In this document: positions 25,389 to 36,350 of the stretch, in pieces
Layout: every line of letters starts with the position of its first letter
Numbering within the stretch: the stretch's first letter is position 1
Source: Terebella lapidaria
Taxonomy: Eukaryota; Annelida; Polychaeta; Terebellida; Terebellidae
NCBI GenBank assembly: GCA_949152475.1
Contig: OX424562.1
Coordinates: forward strand, 3,968,001 to 4,032,000
Length of the DNA: 64,000 nt
Direction of reading: 5' to 3'
Notes under the pieces: generated by a model
Databases searched by the model: none
The model's input: the letters and a program-made list of their open reading frames with translations, nothing else
What the model was told of the DNA's origin: nothing
Made by a program: the position numbers and the translations under genes

Positions 25389-26617
25389 TCCCATAAGCTA
25401 CTAAACAGTCCTGCCCGTTCACGACCTGTGAGAGGACATCGCCAAGCGCAAAATTACTCGCATCAGTGTCCAGGATGAACTCACAGTCTCGAAGAGGATG
25501 CTGCAGCACGGGTGCTGCCACGAGGGCTTTCCGGAGATCTGCGAAGGCGATCTCCTGTGGGGGTCCCCAGACGAAATTTGATGCCCTTTTCCATGAGGAT
25601 AGTGAGGGGCATGCCATCTCCGCTAAGCCTCAAATAAACCGGCGGTGTTAGCCCAAGAAGGACCTAGGCGGACCACGCGGCAGCAACTCCGGCTGTAGGA
25701 ACGGCGGAAGCGGTCGCCAGCGTGGTACTCCCAAGTCTCGGTGCAGGCGCGGATCCCATGACTTGGGTCGATGGTGCCAGCGGACTTGGGTGAACCGGGG
25801 GAGGGGCCACAGACCCAGTCATCCCCGGACTGTACGGGATCATCGGATCCACGCTTGTCCTCGTCCAGCGCGATCGATATCAGCCTCTGCTCCCTCTCTG
25901 ACAGTGGCCCCGAAAGGTACTGTGAACTCGGAGAGGGCGAACGATTCTGACGACCTGGTCGCTCCGTGTGAGGCGACCAGGCACGATCGTAGCGCCGTGT
26001 GGGTGCCAGCTTCTTGAGGGAGTCAGTGAGCTGGTCCACCACATTCTGCACAGACTGCCCAACATCTGGACCAGGGGCTCTCGAAGAAGTCAACCCCACC
26101 GGCGGTGGTAGCCGGTACTATCTGTCAGCCTGTCCGGAGCTAACCGTGGTGACCGGGACTCAATTCTGGACGTCCGGAGACACCCCACAGAAGAGCGCCA
26201 GCAGCGAAGTTCAATCGGGCAGGCCAGGTGCGAAGTAGAGCCATTTCCAGCTTCGTCCGCCGCACCCAAAACATCAAGGTCCGGCCTCAATGGCAACTGC
26301 TGTTGCGGCCCTGCAGGGCTCGACTCTACGTCCGGAGACGGAGTCGAAGACGCCGGAGTTGAATCCGCAGACTGGGTCTGGTCCGGAAGCTCATCCGGCC
26401 GTCTCTGGCTATCGCTGGAGCCACTGTTGGGCGGCTCACGGCCATCGTGAGACCGGGTATGGTCTGCTACTGTCTCTTTGCTACTGTCACTCATTCTCTC
26501 TCTAACTTTCTGAGTGTCCCAGAGGAGGCAGGCGGTCCCCAGGGACGAGGGAGCAAAGACACTGCGACGTTAAGCTACTATGGAACGCCGTCGAGCTGAT
26601 CCTGGTCACAGCACCAA

Positions 26618-27323
26618 TGTAAAGTTTGACGTTGTCCGCTATCCCAGATCCTCGCGGATAAGCCGCTCACCTTGGGTCATGGCGGACACACACCCATGAC
26701 CCAAGGTGAGCGGATAGTCCGCGCACCGAGGGTCACTGCAGGCGCAGTATTTACTTCAGAACGTTAACCAGGTAGCAGCCCGCCATGCAAGCCCAGACGT
26801 ACGGACACCACTCAGATAATGGATCATCACCGTGGTGTTAACTGTGGCCGGCTCGCCGACGGTCTGCCCAATGGGAAGGAATACTCGTACAGCCCGACGG
26901 TCTGCCAGAGCCTGTGTCGCATCATCCCAGGGCGAGAGACCTGTGATCACAGGGACGAGCCCCGAATCATCAAGCTTCCCCTCCTGGGCCCCCTGTGAGA
27001 ATATTCCCCAGGGCCCTCGCGGGCCTTAGCCGGTGAGTAGGGATGTAGAGCTCATGGCCGAGCCCTCCGTCATCCTCTCGCATTGCTCAGCTCTGAGACA
27101 ACTCCACTGAACAACGCGGCTCCAGACTCTGGAGTCCAGAGTATTCATAACCCCGAAGCACGAGAATCGAGGAAAGTGACGTAAGACCATTGTTACAGTA
27201 CAAGCGGGCGAGAGGTTTGAGGGCGTTGCTATGCTGCGCACGTGCTTTGAACACGAAGCGTCCAAAACAAGAGAAGTGTTCACAAAGAATCTCCTGCTGT
27301 GATCTTTGGGTGAAATCGCCACA
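26618..27323 (-). repeat. 5' LTR of Gypsy copy 2
   Basis: Runs from TGTAAAGT, two bases after the primer-binding site, to AATCGCCACA. It aligns with the LTR at 8884-9619 (shared GGTAACAGCCC/GGTAGCAGCCC, CGGTCTGCC, CCCCAGGGC words) but is well diverged. About 706 bp. It contains an internal inverted repeat at 26675-26712 around GACACACACCCATGACC. Confidence 0.65.
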
Positions 27324-27637
27324 TAATACTGTTTGAATTATAGATAACTAATAAAGAACGCAACATATAGTGGATTACTGGTATACTACTCTGCAAAACG
27401 TTGAGCTCGATCACTACAGTTCTTCACTCAGGAATTGAACCGTAACATCGCGGTCCGAGTTCGTTTGAGTGGTGGGCCGACCTGTCTCATCAGCAAGGGT
27501 CGAGTGGTCGATGTGATTGGCCGAGCCCTCTATTCGGGGACGACTTGTCCCTGGCCGAGTTGTCTTTGGGCCGAGCTGCCTTTCAGTCTTCTCTCAAATA
27601 TAAACCCACGGCTTAAATACGGGGATCCCCGATAGTA
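27324..27637. other. Short intergenic spacer
   Basis: Between the Gypsy LTR and the next inverted-repeat element. It has several GGGCCGAGCTG/TGGCCGAG words at 27470-27580 and no gene. Confidence 0.4.
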
Positions 27638-29083
27638 CCGTATAATCGCGCATATAAGGACATGTTCTTATATCCGGAATATTGCGTTTTGGGGCTCTTG
27701 CCAAAAAAAACAAGGTGTCTCGAATATAGGGACATGTTCTTATATTCGAATATAAGGACACCCCCAATAACCGGCTGTGTGTCCTTGTATACCATATAAG
27801 AACATGGTAAGCTCAATTAAATAATAGCCGCATTAACCTCCGTGTGCAAGTACTGTAAACGTACTTAATTTTGCGGTTTTACCTTCGTTTTACTTCTTTC
27901 TCCCATATGGACAAATTTTTACGGTGGATTTAATTTTGCCGTTTTTATATTATCGCGAAATTCGCAAAATAAATTCACCGCAAAAATTAGTACGTTTAGA
28001 GTAGCCTAGACAAATCATAACCACCACTGATGTCAAATTACATATTATATATGTTGGCTTAGGTAGTTATTGAAGGCCTATTTTCAATGAGCCCCCAATA
28101 ACCTTGTGTATATATATTGCCGACAGTGGTCGTAAGCCTGGCAGCACGTGATAGCACGTGCAATGGGTGTCCTTATATATTCGGGACACCTTTGCGTTTT
28201 TGGCGCCAAAACCCAAGTGTCTCGAATATAAGGACATGGGTGTCCTTATAAATGAATATTGCTTTATGGCGCGAAAAAAGTAAACCTTCTCGAATAGGGC
28301 CTGTAAGTCTCGTTTCATATATGTCGTAAAATGACGTATTTAGGTACGTAGTGGTGACAAACAATGCCACGTGGTCATTTTTGCTGATTTTGCTTGACTT
28401 TGGAAGCACCATACAAAAATATTATTAAGAACATTGTTACAATTCTTTTTTTTACTTTATTACACTTGCTCCGAACTACAACATACTACTGTTTATAATA
28501 ATGAATGGATATTTTTTCATGGTCAATTTGCCCCCGATCTATGTTGTGTTTCACAGCATGTTTTTGGACTCCATATTCCAATATAACAAGATTATATTTG
28601 TGATGTTATAATAGAAAGTGCACAGAACATATGCCACATCATATATAGTCACAAACACCACCGACGGTTTGGATACTAGTCACGTAGTTTCAAGAGAATG
28701 AGCTCTTTTCTCCCGTCAAGGTCATGACCTTGGAACATAAAAACATACGTTTTTCATCCCTTTTAAATGGAATGAAATGCTTGTGAAAAATGCATATTTA
28801 GATCGTTAGCGATCGTAGGAACGGGTCATGATCAAAGTACGAACATGCGATAATTTTCCGATAATTTCCGTGTAAGTTGCAGGAGTTCGAATATGTAGAA
28901 TTTTACGAATTGGCAACAAAATTTGGCGGGAAAATCAAATGTCACCAGAAAGGTCAAATCACGTAAAATAACGTGACGTTTCAAATCTCACTTACACGCC
29001 CTATATAGGGACATGTTCTTATATTCGATTATAAGGCCAAGCTCGAATATAAGTACAGTGTCCTTATATGCGCGATTATACGG
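27638..29083. mobile_element. 1.45-kb TA-flanked inverted-repeat element (Tc1/mariner-like MITE)
   Basis: Left end CCGTATAATCGCGCATATAA and right end, reverse-complemented, are identical for over 20 bp and are each bordered by TA (27636-27637 and 29084-29085), the Tc1/mariner target. Subterminal copies of AATATAAGGACATG/CTTATATTCGA recur on both strands at each end (27650-27800, 28160-28260, 28995-29060). No transposase frame is found. It ends about 200 bp before the first possible ATG of the F-box gene. Confidence 0.8.
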
Positions 29084-29352
29084 TATGCCTAAGTGCTTAC
29101 CACATTGAGCTATATTTAAGATCTTGTTTTTTTTCTTTATATATGAATTCAGTTGGATATGGGCCGATAGGACTGCCTTGAAATGCATACGAATTCATAT
29201 CATACTAGTATGCAGATCCCATAGAAATAAAAACACAGTGACCTGTGTATGTCTAGTGTTTACATTTCAATGTCGTATGGGACACTATGTTTATATCACG
29301 CAATATCTCGCAAGTTAACGTTCCTAAATTTCGACGGAAAAAAACAAATGAA

Positions 29353-31440
29353 ATGGCTGCGCAGTTTACATGGGACAAACTACCAAGTGTTATTATTGTG
29401 GAAATACTCTCATATCTCTCAGTGACTGACAAAACTGTAACATCAAGTACGTGTAAAAGGTGGAGAAATTGTTTGTTCCACCCTTCCTTGTGGCGCAGAG
29501 TTGATTTCAAGTTCAAATATGGAAGCAGGAAAAATGCGCGATTTTTGACAGATGTTGTTGGACGTTTCGTCAGAGAAGCTACCATCGAGTTCAATAGCAA
29601 ATACTATTCCGATGTACGCGACTGCTTAACGCTTCTTCAAGAATTTGGTCGCAATGGCAACCTGGAAACATTGGTTTTGAAACCAATAAGTTTTCAGGTG
29701 TCCTGGCCAACAAGTGAAATTGACAGACCAAATCAGGACCCTATTAAAGATTTGTGAGTATCAGGTCGACGACTCGACGGCTCATCACTGGGTATTTACC
29801 GCGGTGTCCTGTCAGTGCTTTTGCTTTCATTCCTTGCGTTTACTGACCAATATTTGCCCAGCGCTTAAGCAGTAACTAAGCATCATTTTAAAAGTTGGTA
29901 TTTGCTGTTGCAGGTATCTGTCAGCAATTGACAACATCGTGCAGAACTCTCGTCACCTACGTCAGCTGTCACTGGGCTGTATTCCAGAGCTGACGAGTCA
30001 CTCCCCGGCAGTGCTGCGACTGTTGGCCCGGCATCAGCGCGGGGACCTGGAAGCTCTCCATATTGCCAGCGTCAAAGAGGATCCTGACTCGTACCAGCTC
30101 CCTGATCTCCCATGCCCTCTCCTCGCCTGCTTCCACAACTTGCACTCCCTCAGTCTCGACTATGACTATTTGACCAATGACCTGCTCTTGCAGTTTGGCG
30201 GGGGCCGCCGCACGCCACTCCAGCGTCTGATCTTGCATGTCCATGGCCTGGAGCCTGATCGAGAGAAGATATCCAATGTCACCTGGGCGCGAGTGGTGAA
30301 GGGAAACCCTACACTCGAGGTGACATTGAACCTGGTGCATTCCTGGGATGGGACGACCAACCTGTCCGACATTCTGCAGCCGGCGATGCCACTTGTACAT
30401 TTCCGCATGTTCTTCTGTCAAGGCTTCAGTGTCAGTGGCATCAACTTGCTGTCACGTTTCCTGAACGGCCGCCTTGAGTCGCTGCACATTGTGGACGGAC
30501 TGGATGGAGATGAACCCATTATGTATGATCACTTTGGTGATGAAGATCCCTTCGTGATGCTTGCTTGGAAGTGCACAAACCTCAAGCACTTCACTCTCAT
30601 CGGTAATATTCTGCTGCATAATTGGTAGTAATATAGCTTTAGTTGAGATGCCCCAACCCCATGGTATTTTTAGGCTTTGATGTCTAGTGTCAGTATGTTC
30701 AGTTATTGCTTCAAATTTTGAATTGAACATATATATCTGCACATTAGCAGGAATACATTTTATATAGTACATGTATTTATGTTTGTGCCCATGTGCGTAT
30801 TTGTGTTCCAGGCTATGATATCTGTATGGAGGACCTGATAGCGATAGCACGTCTGCGAGGATCTCAGCTCCAGACGTTCTGTGTGCCCCAGAATTGTATT
30901 TCTGTTGTGATGGAGACGGAAGACAACCCAGGGATCGAGCGTGATTCTCAGCTCGTCAGTGAGGTATGGGCTGTACACTGTCTCGGTGTGGCAGAAAGCC
31001 TCCTTCTAGTACTGGTTAGACATTTTGACTGACAAAAATAGCTATATTGTGAGAAAAATATCTTGCACATGGATTTGTGGTCACTGCCTCATCCATAGAG
31101 ATTTTTTGTGAGCACTCTACACGTCATTATTATCTGAAACTGGGAAACTTAATTAATGGGTGCATAAGCCCACGTGAACTGTGAGAAAAATTCACCTTCC
31201 AACATCGGCAACCCCTGGTTGTTGTATGGTAATGTGAGGTGCCTACATGTACTAGTATGAGGTTTATATATACATAATTGTGTGACTTTTAAAAGTTACC
31301 TGTGTTTTGGCTAGGTGTCATCGAGTTTGGGTCGACCATGGGCACCACTGGAAGACGAACAACTGCCGGAGGCAGTGCTTGACCCGATGGCAGATGCCGA
31401 GTCTGCATATCTGCCTCTCCTGCTGCAAGACCAGTGCTAG
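29353..31440 (+). CDS. FBXO33: F-box only protein 33 orthologue, four exons
   Basis: Exons 29353-29753, 29914-30602, 30812-30963 and 31315-31440 join in one frame (455 aa) with GT-AG introns in phases 2, 1 and 0. The F-box is at residues about 5-48 (DKLPSVIIVEILSYLSV, CKRWRNCL, PSLWRRVDF). The C-terminal half carries the FBXO33 signature as I know it from vertebrates: EDPFVMLAWKCTNLKHFTLI, then DLIAIARLRGSQL, then a SLGRPWAP stretch. FBXO33 is the substrate receptor of an SCF (SKP1-CUL1) ubiquitin ligase; in mammals it is linked to YB-1 turnover. An upstream in-frame ATG at 29287 would add 22 residues; 29353 has the better context (purine at -3, G at +4). The stop lies inside the first unit of a minisatellite, so the last ten residues (YLPLLLQDQC) come from repeat sequence. 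It is shorter than human FBXO33 at the N-terminus. Confidence 0.92.
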
Positions 31441-32591
31441 AACCGTGGTCCGCGTACCTGCCTCTCCTGCTGCAAGACCAGTGCTAGAACCGTGGTCCGC
31501 GTACCTGCCTCTCCTGCTCCAAGACCAGTGCTAGAACCGTGGTCCGCGTACCTGCCTCTCCTGCTCCAAGACCAGTGCTAGAACCGTGGTCCGCGTACCT
31601 GCCTCTCCTGCTGCAAGACCAGTGCTAGAACCGTGGTCCGCGTACCTGCCTCTCCTGCTGCAAGACCAGTGCTAGAACCGTGGTCCGCGTACCTGCCTCT
31701 CCTGCTGCAAGACCAGTGCTAGAACCGTGGTCCGCGTACCTGCCTCTCCTGCTCCAAGACCAGTGCTAGAACCGTGGTCCGCGTACCTGCCTCTCCTGCT
31801 CCAAGACCAGTGCTAGAACCGTGGTCCGCGTACCTGCCTCTCCTGCTGCAAGACCAGTGCTAGAACCGTGGTCCGCGTACCTGCCTCTCCTGCTGCAAGA
31901 CCAGTGCTAGAACCGTGGTCCGCGTACCTGTCTCTACTGCTCCGCGTACCAGCGGCTCCTGTTGCAAGACCAGTGCTAGAACCGTGGTCCGCATACCTGC
32001 CTCTCCTGCTCCAAGACCAGTGCTAGAACCGTGGTCCGCGTACCTGCCTCTCCTGCTCCAAGACCAGTGCTAGAACCGTGGTCCGCGTACCTGCCTCTCC
32101 TGCTGCAAGACCAGTGCTAGAACCGTGGTCCGCGTACCTGCCTCTCCTGCTGCAAGACCAGTGCTAGAACCGTGGTCCGCGTACCTGTCTCTACTGCTCC
32201 GCGTACCAGCGGCTCCTGCTGCAAGACCAGTGCTAGAACCGTGGTCCGCGTACCTGCCTCTCCTGCTCCAAGACCAGTGCTAGAACCGTGGTCCGCGTAC
32301 CTGCCTCTCCTGCTGCAAGACCAGTGCTAGAACCGTGGTCCGCGTACCTGTCTCTACTGCTCCGCGTACCAGCGGCTCCTGCTGCAAGACCAGTGCTAGA
32401 ACCGTGGTCCGCGTACCTGCCTCTCCTGCTCCAAGACCAGTGCTAGAACCGTGGTCCGCGTACCTGCCTCTCCTGCTCCAAGACAAGTGCTAGAACCGTG
32501 GTCCGCATACCTGCCTCTCCTGTTGCAAGACCAGTGCTAGAACCGTGGTCCGCGTACCTGCCTCTCCTGCTCCAAGACCAGTGCTAGAACC
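31424..32591 (+). repeat. 47-bp minisatellite starting in the last codons of FBXO33
   Basis: About 24 units of 47 bp with the core CTGCCTCTCCTGCTGCAAGA then CCAGTGCTAGAACCGTGGTC. The first unit supplies the final codons and TAG stop of FBXO33; the rest lies in the 3' UTR. Units differ at one G/C position (CTGCTG versus CTGCTC) and come in blocks, and three longer units carry an extra TCCGCGTACCAGCGGC segment (about 31930, 32190, 32360), giving a higher-order pattern. Confidence 0.95.
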
Positions 32592-33379
32592 GCAGTGTCA
32601 GAACAGCATTCAACCAGCGCTCGCTGTCTCACATGTTCACTGCTGTCTGCGAGATCCTTGATATGTCATCTAGTCAATAGTGGTAACACAGCATTGACCA
32701 TCTGACACCAGTACAATCTGTCACTTCTGTCAGAGTTTACAGTGTCATGGATATATGGCACTTAGTTGTTATCAAATGGACCACCAAAGTTGTTTACCCG
32801 GTAAAAGAATTGTTTTGTTGTGTTTCTCAGAAGAATACAAAGTCTTTCACTCTTCAGTGGTTTATATCAAATCTGTTGGAAGAATATTTCTGCCAATAGA
32901 TCCAAAACCATTGGCTTTGTTTGAAGAACATCAAAATCAAAGACTGTTGCGAACCAAGAAAAAAAGTATGAACTTGAAATCCTGCAACAACCAAATTCCA
33001 TCGCTCATCCTAGTCACCATCGTGAAACAAACTGAGGTGATCTTACAAGACAGTTGCTTTGAGTTGATCAACCATTTCATCACACACGCTTTCACCATCC
33101 AGAGTGCTTGTGTCAAATGTTAACATGTGACGTTGTTGTTTATCCAACGAGTGCTGTGATGAAGAGAGAGGAATGTGAATCCTGCAGATAGAAAATCATC
33201 AGTGCAAATCCTGTCAAAGACCATTGAATGCAGATATAAATTCAGCAAAATATGTGTATATTTCATTTGTTAACAGGAGAATTTCAAGTTGAATTATGTT
33301 GCATATATTTAGGCTTCATTAAGCATGGTGAATCTTACATATATGTATGAATTAGTTAGGATTGTGTGTTTTTTGAATG

Positions 33380-33560
33380 TCCTGACACCTAGTGTCCACC
33401 ATCAGATCTTGTCTAATGCCTAGTGGCAAGAGCCAAAATAGGCCTGACACCTAGTGGCAAGAACTACAACTGACCTGACACCCAGCAGCAAGAACCAGAG
33501 TTGGCCTGACACCTAGTGGTAAAAATAAGAACTGACCTGACACCTAGTGGCAAGAACCAG
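33380..33560 (+). repeat. Degenerate 31-bp minisatellite
   Basis: About five imperfect units with the core CCTGACACCTAGTGGCAAGA, downstream of FBXO33. Confidence 0.8.
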
Positions 33561-33585
33561 AACATGGACACCACTGGGCGACAAC

Positions 33586-33662
33586 TAGCCATAACAAAGA
33601 CTGGCTTATTTGCTATGAGCCTTAGATGCTCATAGCGAATAAGCCACTCATTGTTATGGCTA
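33586..33662. mobile_element. 77-bp fold-back element with 8-bp target duplication
   Basis: Two 35-bp arms (TAGCCATAACAA...GCTATGAGC and its near-perfect complement) around a 7-bp loop, flanked by the 8-bp direct repeat GCGACAAC (33578-33585 and 33663-33670). An 8-bp duplication fits a hAT-type insertion. It is too small to code for anything. Confidence 0.8.
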
Positions 33663-35164
33663 GCGACAACCAACACTTGCAGGCCTGGATTCGCAAAGCT
33701 GGAACCAACCTGATACATACACCTTCAGTGGTCACAAGTTGTTAGCAAAAATTCCAAGCTGAATCTCAACTGAAGCATATTGTTTGTTTCCAGCTCATGG
33801 ACTTGAAGGCTGGAAAGCTATTGTCATGGTTCCTCGTATGTCATCAATGTTGTCCATCATCCTTCTGGCAAGTTACTTCTTTTTATCTGATTTCCTATAA
33901 ATACATGTATACCACAACATACATGTATCTTGAGGTGATACCTTGAGGACTATTTTTTGCCGATTTGACAGCAATTCCAATGATGAAAAAAAATGTTCAA
34001 TCGAACCTTTTCCTCATTTTCTCAAAATCTGTCTGATAACTTTTTCTTTCTGTCTCGCCATTTATGCCATTTATTACGTATGAAGATGGTTTTGCTTTAA
34101 AATAGCTCGAAAGGATTAAGTTGTAGGCCTGAAAGGTCCAAAACTCCCCCACGGATTAGCTTTTAGACTTTGTGCACATCATACAGTGATGGTAAGTTTG
34201 ACCTTGCCTGACTGTAGTGAGAGACAAAACCCTTGAAGAAATAGAATTGAAATAGAGTTGAAGAAATAGAATTGAAACTGAAATAGAGCTTTGCTTTGCA
34301 CATGTTTTTTGAGGATATAAGAAGTGGATTCCGCAGTTTTTTTGGTCATTATTGAACTTTACCTAAGATGGCTTCAAATGTTTGAATTCAAGGTCACGTC
34401 TTACTCCAATGTGTAAACCATACATTGGCATGTAAACGATTAGATTTTTCATCATTTTGCAATATATACTTTCGAAATACTTCAATCTGGACTAATTGCT
34501 GGTGAGCTACAGCATCCCAAATGTACACTTAATTTCGTACATCAACTATTGAAAAGAGTCAAAATATAAACGCTTCTGATGTAGAGAACATCCATATATT
34601 GTATAATCTGATAGCTATATGAACCTTGTTCTACAGAATGAACATCAGATGGCTAGCAAAGAGTGTGTGAACACAGAATGTAAATGTGTACATGGTGATG
34701 ACTGTAATTTCTGTGTAACGAACACGTATTCCAGATTCCAGCAGTCTATAAAGAAGAGAATATTAAATTGGCATCATCGGATTTTGTGTGCTTTTTGTGT
34801 GAGTTTGTTCAGTAATGAAATAATTCAGTAATGAGTAATGAATTACAACTCAAAACTATATTCGGAGCTCTTTTCACCATAATACTAGTATTTATAACCA
34901 TGTTATTTTTTGGGGAAATATCCTGAACAGAAATAAAGCCTGTTTCTCTTCACAAATTACGATGCACCATTTTCGATATATCGCTGAAAAAACAAAATGT
35001 CTACTAGGCGAAAAAATTCAGTTCAAGGTGAAAATCTATCCCTAATATCCCTAAGACATGTTAGTTCAGAGCTACGAAACCAAAAATAACACCTGTTTCG
35101 ATCTGTGATGCATCATTTCCGAGATAGCAACGAAATAAAAAATTAGCCCAAGGGCTAAGATAGG

Positions 35165-36350
35165 TTACCGGACAATACATAATAGCTATTTTGTCCCGTG
35201 GCCTTGAAAAAAAGGTCACTGGTCAAAATCAAAGTCATGAGATGCTCCTATATGTTCACAATTGATCACTAAGCAATGAATTCAAGAATAAGAGATATTA
35301 GTCATTATGTCCCATGACCTTGAAAATGAAATTAAAAGTCAAATTAAAGGTCTACAGAATATTCGGCATAAATCGGCATAATTATGTCCACAATTGAATC
35401 CCAAGCTGTAAAGTTGACAATAAGCAAGATATAATAATAATGAAAATGAAGTCAAAGGTCAATTTCAAGGTCATGACAATATTCAGCATATATCACTTCC
35501 TAAATGTCCACAATTGATTCCTAAGCTGAAAAGTCGATTATAAGTGAGATATTGGCCATTTTATGCTTTGACTTTGAAAATGAGGTCAAATATCAAATTC
35601 AAGGTCTTGACAATATTCAGCATATATCATTCCCTCCCTATATGTCCACAACTGAGTCCTAAGCTGTAAAGTCGATAATAAGCGAGATGTTAGCCATTTT
35701 GTGCCTGAAATTGAAAATGAGGTCAAAGGTCAAATTCAAGGTCATCAAAATATTCGGCATACACCATTTCCTATACGTCCACAATTTAGTCCCAAGCTGT
35801 AAAGTGGATAATAAAGGAGATATTAGCCATTTTGTGCTCTGACCTTGAAAATAAGGTCAAAGGTCAAGTTGAAGCTGATGAAAGTATTCAGCATATATCA
35901 TTTCCTATATGTTCACAATTGATTGCTAAACTGTAAAATCGACAATAAGCAACATATTAGCCATTTCATCCTGTGACCTTGAAAATGAGGTTAAAGGTCA
36001 AATTCAAAGTTATCAAAATATTCGGCATACATCATTTCCTATACGTCCACAATCTAGTCCCAAGCTGTAAAGTCGAAAATGAGGGAGATATTGGCCACTA
36101 TGTGCTTTGACCTTGAAAATGAGGTCAAAGGTCAAATTCAAGATCATCAGAATACTCGAAATATATCATTTCCTATATGTGCTCAATTGATTCCTTAGCT
36201 GTAAAGTCGATGATAAGCGAGATATTAGCCAATTTGTGCTTTGACCTTGGAAATGAGGTCAAAGGTCAAATTCAAGGTCCCGAGAATATTCAGCATATAT
36301 CATTTTCTATATGTCTAGTAAGCTGTAAAGTCGATAATAAGCGAAAAAAA
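35165..36350 (+). repeat. 134-bp satellite with AGGTCA direct repeats
   Basis: About nine diverged units of 134 bp, each with GACCTTGAAAATGAGGTCAA, a TCATTTCCTATATGTCCACA part and an AGCTGTAAAGTCGATAATAA part. Four units keep a perfect AGGTCAAAGGTCA (35720, 35854, 36122, 36256), which is a consensus DR1 nuclear-receptor element; the spacing between them is 134, 268 and 134 bp. Confidence 0.85.

Larger units (their letters stand above)
21522..27323 (-). mobile_element. Ty3/Gypsy retrotransposon, copy 2 (broken fossil)
   Basis: Same family as the element at 1.9-9.6 kb, minus strand. It keeps the 3' untranslated part, integrase pieces (HSDQGTQFE, PYRPPSDGQVEQFN), RNase H pieces, the N-terminal gag region, a tRNA-His-type primer site and a 5' LTR. 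It is clearly broken, with on the order of ten breaks including missing stretches, and is older than copy 1. It carries a nested DNA transposon at 23856-25388. The left end abuts a dispersed repeat and no 3' LTR is found. Confidence 0.85.
32592..35160. other. FBXO33 3' UTR and intergenic DNA
   Basis: No gene is supported. It holds a short minisatellite at 33380-33560 and a tiny fold-back insertion at 33586-33662. An AATAAA occurs near 34932 and could be a distal poly(A) signal of FBXO33, but nothing else supports this. Confidence 0.35.

Noticed and set aside
32280-32486. Minus-strand frame in the FBXO33 minisatellite
   Set aside because: Repeat translation only.
31424-32591. CRISPR-like regular repeat
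   Set aside because: Units abut with no unique spacers, and the setting is an animal gene; it is a minisatellite.
32755-33123. 122-codon frame after the FBXO33 minisatellite
   Set aside because: No domain, no splice support, and it lies in the expected 3' UTR.
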